From positions 310,001 to 374,000 of the forward strand of contig CBDICI010000003.1 of assembly GCA_965277345.1 (NCBI GenBank): DNA of 64,000 bases, given 5' to 3'. This document shows, piece by piece, positions 62,318 through 64,000 of the stretch. How positions within the stretch are numbered: position 1 is the first letter of the stretch; each line of letters starts with the position of its first letter. A program made the position numbers and the translations under genes. Source of the stretch: CAIOYC01 sp965277345. GTDB taxonomy: Bacteria > Pseudomonadota > Alphaproteobacteria > Caulobacterales > Caulobacteraceae. The notes under the pieces are model-generated. The model did not search any database and was not told the origin of the DNA. It worked only from the letters and a program-made list of their open reading frames with translations.

Positions 62318-63795
62318 CCGACATCCTGATGCCCGCCCTGTCGCCCACCATGGAGGAGGGCACCCTCTCCAAATGGAATGTGAAGGCGGGCGATACGGTG
62401 AAGGCCGGCGATGTGATCGCCGAGATCGAGACCGACAAGGCCACCATGGAGGTGGAAGCGGTGGACGAGGGGGTGGTGGAGACGCTGCTGGTGCCCGCGG
62501 GAACCGAGAACGTGAAGGTCAACGCCCCCATCGCGCGGTTGAAGGGGGAGGGCGGGGCCGCGCCTTCCCCCTTACCCCGACCCTCTCCCCATGGGGGAGA
62601 GGGGGAAACGGCGCCGACCCCTCGCCCCGCCGGGGAGAGGGAGGGACCCGCGCCTGTGGCGCGGGAGGGTGAGGGGAGCGCCGCCGCCGACCAAAGCAAG
62701 GCGGGCGATCCCGAGAAGCAACCGCCCGAGGCGACCAAGCCCGCCAGCGAGGGCACGGCGCCCGTGGCCAAGGCCTCGCCGCTGAAGGATCCCGAACTCC
62801 CGGCCGGCGCCAGGATGGTGAAGGTCACCGTGCGCGACGCTCTGCGCGACGCTATCGCCGAGGAAATGCGCCGCGACGGCGACGTCTTCCTGATGGGCGA
62901 GGAGGTGGCGCAGTACCAGGGCGCCTACAAGGTCAGCCGCGAGTTGCTGCAGGAGTTCGGCGAACGGCGCGTGATCGATACGCCCATCACCGAGTACGGC
63001 TTTGCGGGCATCGGCGTCGGCGCGGCCTTCGCGGGCCTCAAGCCCATCGTCGAGTTCATGACCTTCAACTTCGCCATGCAGGCCATCGACGCCATCGTTA
63101 ACGGCGCGGCCAAGCAGCGCTACATGTCCGGCGGACAGGTGGGTTGCTCCATCGTGTTTCGCGGTCCGAACGGCGCGGCCGCCCGCGTCGGCGCGCAGCA
63201 CAGCCAGGACTATTCCGCCTGGTACGGCTCGGCGCCGGGGCTGAAGGTGATCGCCCCCTATGACGCCGCCGACGCGAAGGGTTTGCTCAAAGCGGCTATC
63301 CGCGACCCCAACCCCGTGGTCTTCCTCGAGAACGAGATGCTCTACGGCTTGGAGTTCGACGTGCCTGAAGGCGTCGATTACGTCCTCCCCATCGGCAAGG
63401 CGCGGGTGCGGCGCGAGGGCGCCCACGTCACCCTCACCGCCCACTCCCGCATGGTCGGCCTCGCCCTGCAGGCGGCGGAGGAACTGGCCAAGGACGGCAT
63501 CGAGGCGGAGGTGATCGACCTTCGCACCCTCCGCCCGCTGGACCATGAGACCATCGTCGAAAGCGTGAAGAAGACCAACCGCCTCGTCACGGTGGAGGAG
63601 GGCTGGGGCGCCTATGGCGTCGGCGCCGAGGTGTGCCAGCGGGTGATCGAGCACGCCTTCGACTGGCTCGACGCCCCGCCCACCCGCGTGCACGGCGAGG
63701 ACGTGCCCATGCCCTACGCCGCCAACCTGGAGGCGCTGGCCCTGCCGACGGTGGAGAAGATCATCGCCGCGGTGAGGGCGGTGACGTACAAGTGA
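62314..63795 (+). CDS. pdhB: Pyruvate dehydrogenase E1 component, beta subunit with N-terminal lipoyl domain
   Basis: This 493-residue protein has a lipoyl domain (residues 1-77) with the lipoyl-Lys 42 in IETDKATMEVEAVDEG, a flexible Pro/Ala/Glu linker (about 78-165), and the E1-beta catalytic part (KVTVRDALRDAIAEEMRRDG, about 170-189). A lipoylated E1-beta is characteristic of alphaproteobacteria. Linker residues about 84-122 are encoded by a palindromic repeat that stays in frame. The stop overlaps the next start. Confidence 0.97.
   Translation: MTDILMPALSPTMEEGTLSKWNVKAGDTVKAGDVIAEIETDKATMEVEAVDEGVVETLLVPAGTENVKVNAPIARLKGEGGAAPSPLPRPSPHGGEGETAPTPRPAGEREGPAPVAREGEGSAAADQSKAGDPEKQPPEATKPASEGTAPVAKASPLKDPELPAGARMVKVTVRDALRDAIAEEMRRDGDVFLMGEEVAQYQGAYKVSRELLQEFGERRVIDTPITEYGFAGIGVGAAFAGLKPIVEFMTFNFAMQAIDAIVNGAAKQRYMSGGQVGCSIVFRGPNGAAARVGAQHSQDYSAWYGSAPGLKVIAPYDAADAKGLLKAAIRDPNPVVFLENEMLYGLEFDVPEGVDYVLPIGKARVRREGAHVTLTAHSRMVGLALQAAEELAKDGIEAEVIDLRTLRPLDHETIVESVKKTNRLVTVEEGWGAYGVGAEVCQRVIEHAFDWLDAPPTRVHGEDVPMPYAANLEALALPTVEKIIAAVRAVTYK
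62565..62676. repeat. Palindromic repeat element inside the pdhB linker
   Basis: The stretch contains CCCTCTCCCC/GGGGAGAGGG around CAT, then CTCGCCCCGCCGGGGAGAG, and CCCGCGCCTGTGGCGCGGG: three hairpins in about 110 bases. The codons read as a low-complexity Pro/Gly/Glu/Arg linker with no stop. The look is that of a dispersed intergenic repeat, not of a normal Ala/Pro linker. Confidence 0.7.
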
Positions 63796-64000
63796 TGAAA
63801 GAGCTGGCCATCCCGGTCCCGTCCGAAGACAACAATCCCGCAGAAATGGCCCGAATCTGGATTACAGGTAAGGATGGAAAGTCTCACATTATACTCAACT
63901 ATGGGGTATTTGGTGAGAAGGAACTTAAGGTTTGGGGATCTCTGGCTGCTGATTTGATAGCTCACGCCGTTCGCGCTGCGACCCTGGAAGGGACCATACA
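63795..64000 (+). CDS. DUF5076-like protein, C-terminus beyond the window
   Basis: ATG 63795 overlaps the pdhB stop and the frame is open to the end (about 68 residues): MKELAIPVPSEDNNPAEMAR, then WITGKDGKSHIILNYGVFG. DUF5076 proteins lie next to pdhB in Caulobacter relatives and share the E/A-R-I-W opening. Function is unknown. The DNA is clearly AT-richer than pdhB. The rest is outside the window. Confidence 0.7.
   Translation, partial: MKELAIPVPSEDNNPAEMARIWITGKDGKSHIILNYGVFGEKELKVWGSLAADLIAHAVRAATLEGTI

Overview
The window is a high-GC chromosomal segment of an alphaproteobacterium, most likely Caulobacterales (Caulobacter/Phenylobacterium-like). The clues are: LpxI rather than LpxH in the lipid A pathway; a class II DAHP synthase; a pyruvate dehydrogenase E1-beta with its own lipoyl domain followed by a DUF5076-type gene; an alphaproteobacterial SOS box (GTTC-N7-GTTC) at lexA; FtsB beside pdhA; and many GTG/TTG starts with overlapping stop/start codons. 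Taxonomy is inferred from gene content, not from a search.

Layout. 1-530: a HigBA-like toxin-antitoxin pair whose toxin is frameshifted. 597-2549: secreted M61 peptidase. 2667-5083: a visibly AT-richer island holding an orphan gene tail, an XRE/controller-like regulator with two palindromic operators, a beta-class DNA methyltransferase, and a convergent unknown gene that is probably the cognate restriction enzyme. The island lies on the 3' side of tRNA-Val(CAC). 5615-16358: housekeeping and small-metabolism genes (gph, glmU, rpiA, gor, an O-antigen ligase-like protein, DAHP synthase, a MATE transporter, an oxidoreductase). 16504-20843: tRNA-Trp, secE, nusG, rplK, rplA, rplJ, rplL, with an antisense mazEF pair between nusG and rplK; the run closes with a strong terminator and rpoB does not follow. 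20857-22674: an exported double-retropepsin/TPR protein.

22945-38271 is one long envelope and translation block: rpsB, tsf, pyrH, frr, uppS, cdsA, dxr, rseP, bamA, skp/ompH, lpxD, fabZ, lpxA, lpxI, lpxB. It links isoprenoid and phospholipid precursor supply, outer-membrane protein assembly and lipid A synthesis. 38346-48541: gltA, gltX, comEC, lexA, trpC, trpD, trpG and trpE. 48559-54347: ppiD, tpiA, a DUF4087-type exported protein, a GT25 glycosyltransferase with a deacetylase-like partner, and secG, whose 3' end appears frameshifted. 54399-64000: pyrG, a YjbR-like gene, a GNAT, rpmF, eno, a di-haem cytochrome c, ftsB, pdhA, a membrane protein, pdhB and the start of a DUF5076-like gene.

Intergenic repeats are a theme. 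There are two copies of a bipartite palindromic element (after the MATE gene, and between lpxA and lpxI). There are two copies of a GC-rich inverted-repeat element (before pyrH, and between trpD and trpC). A further palindromic element lies in frame inside the pdhB linker. In two places the repeat itself appears to supply the Shine-Dalgarno sequence of the next gene.
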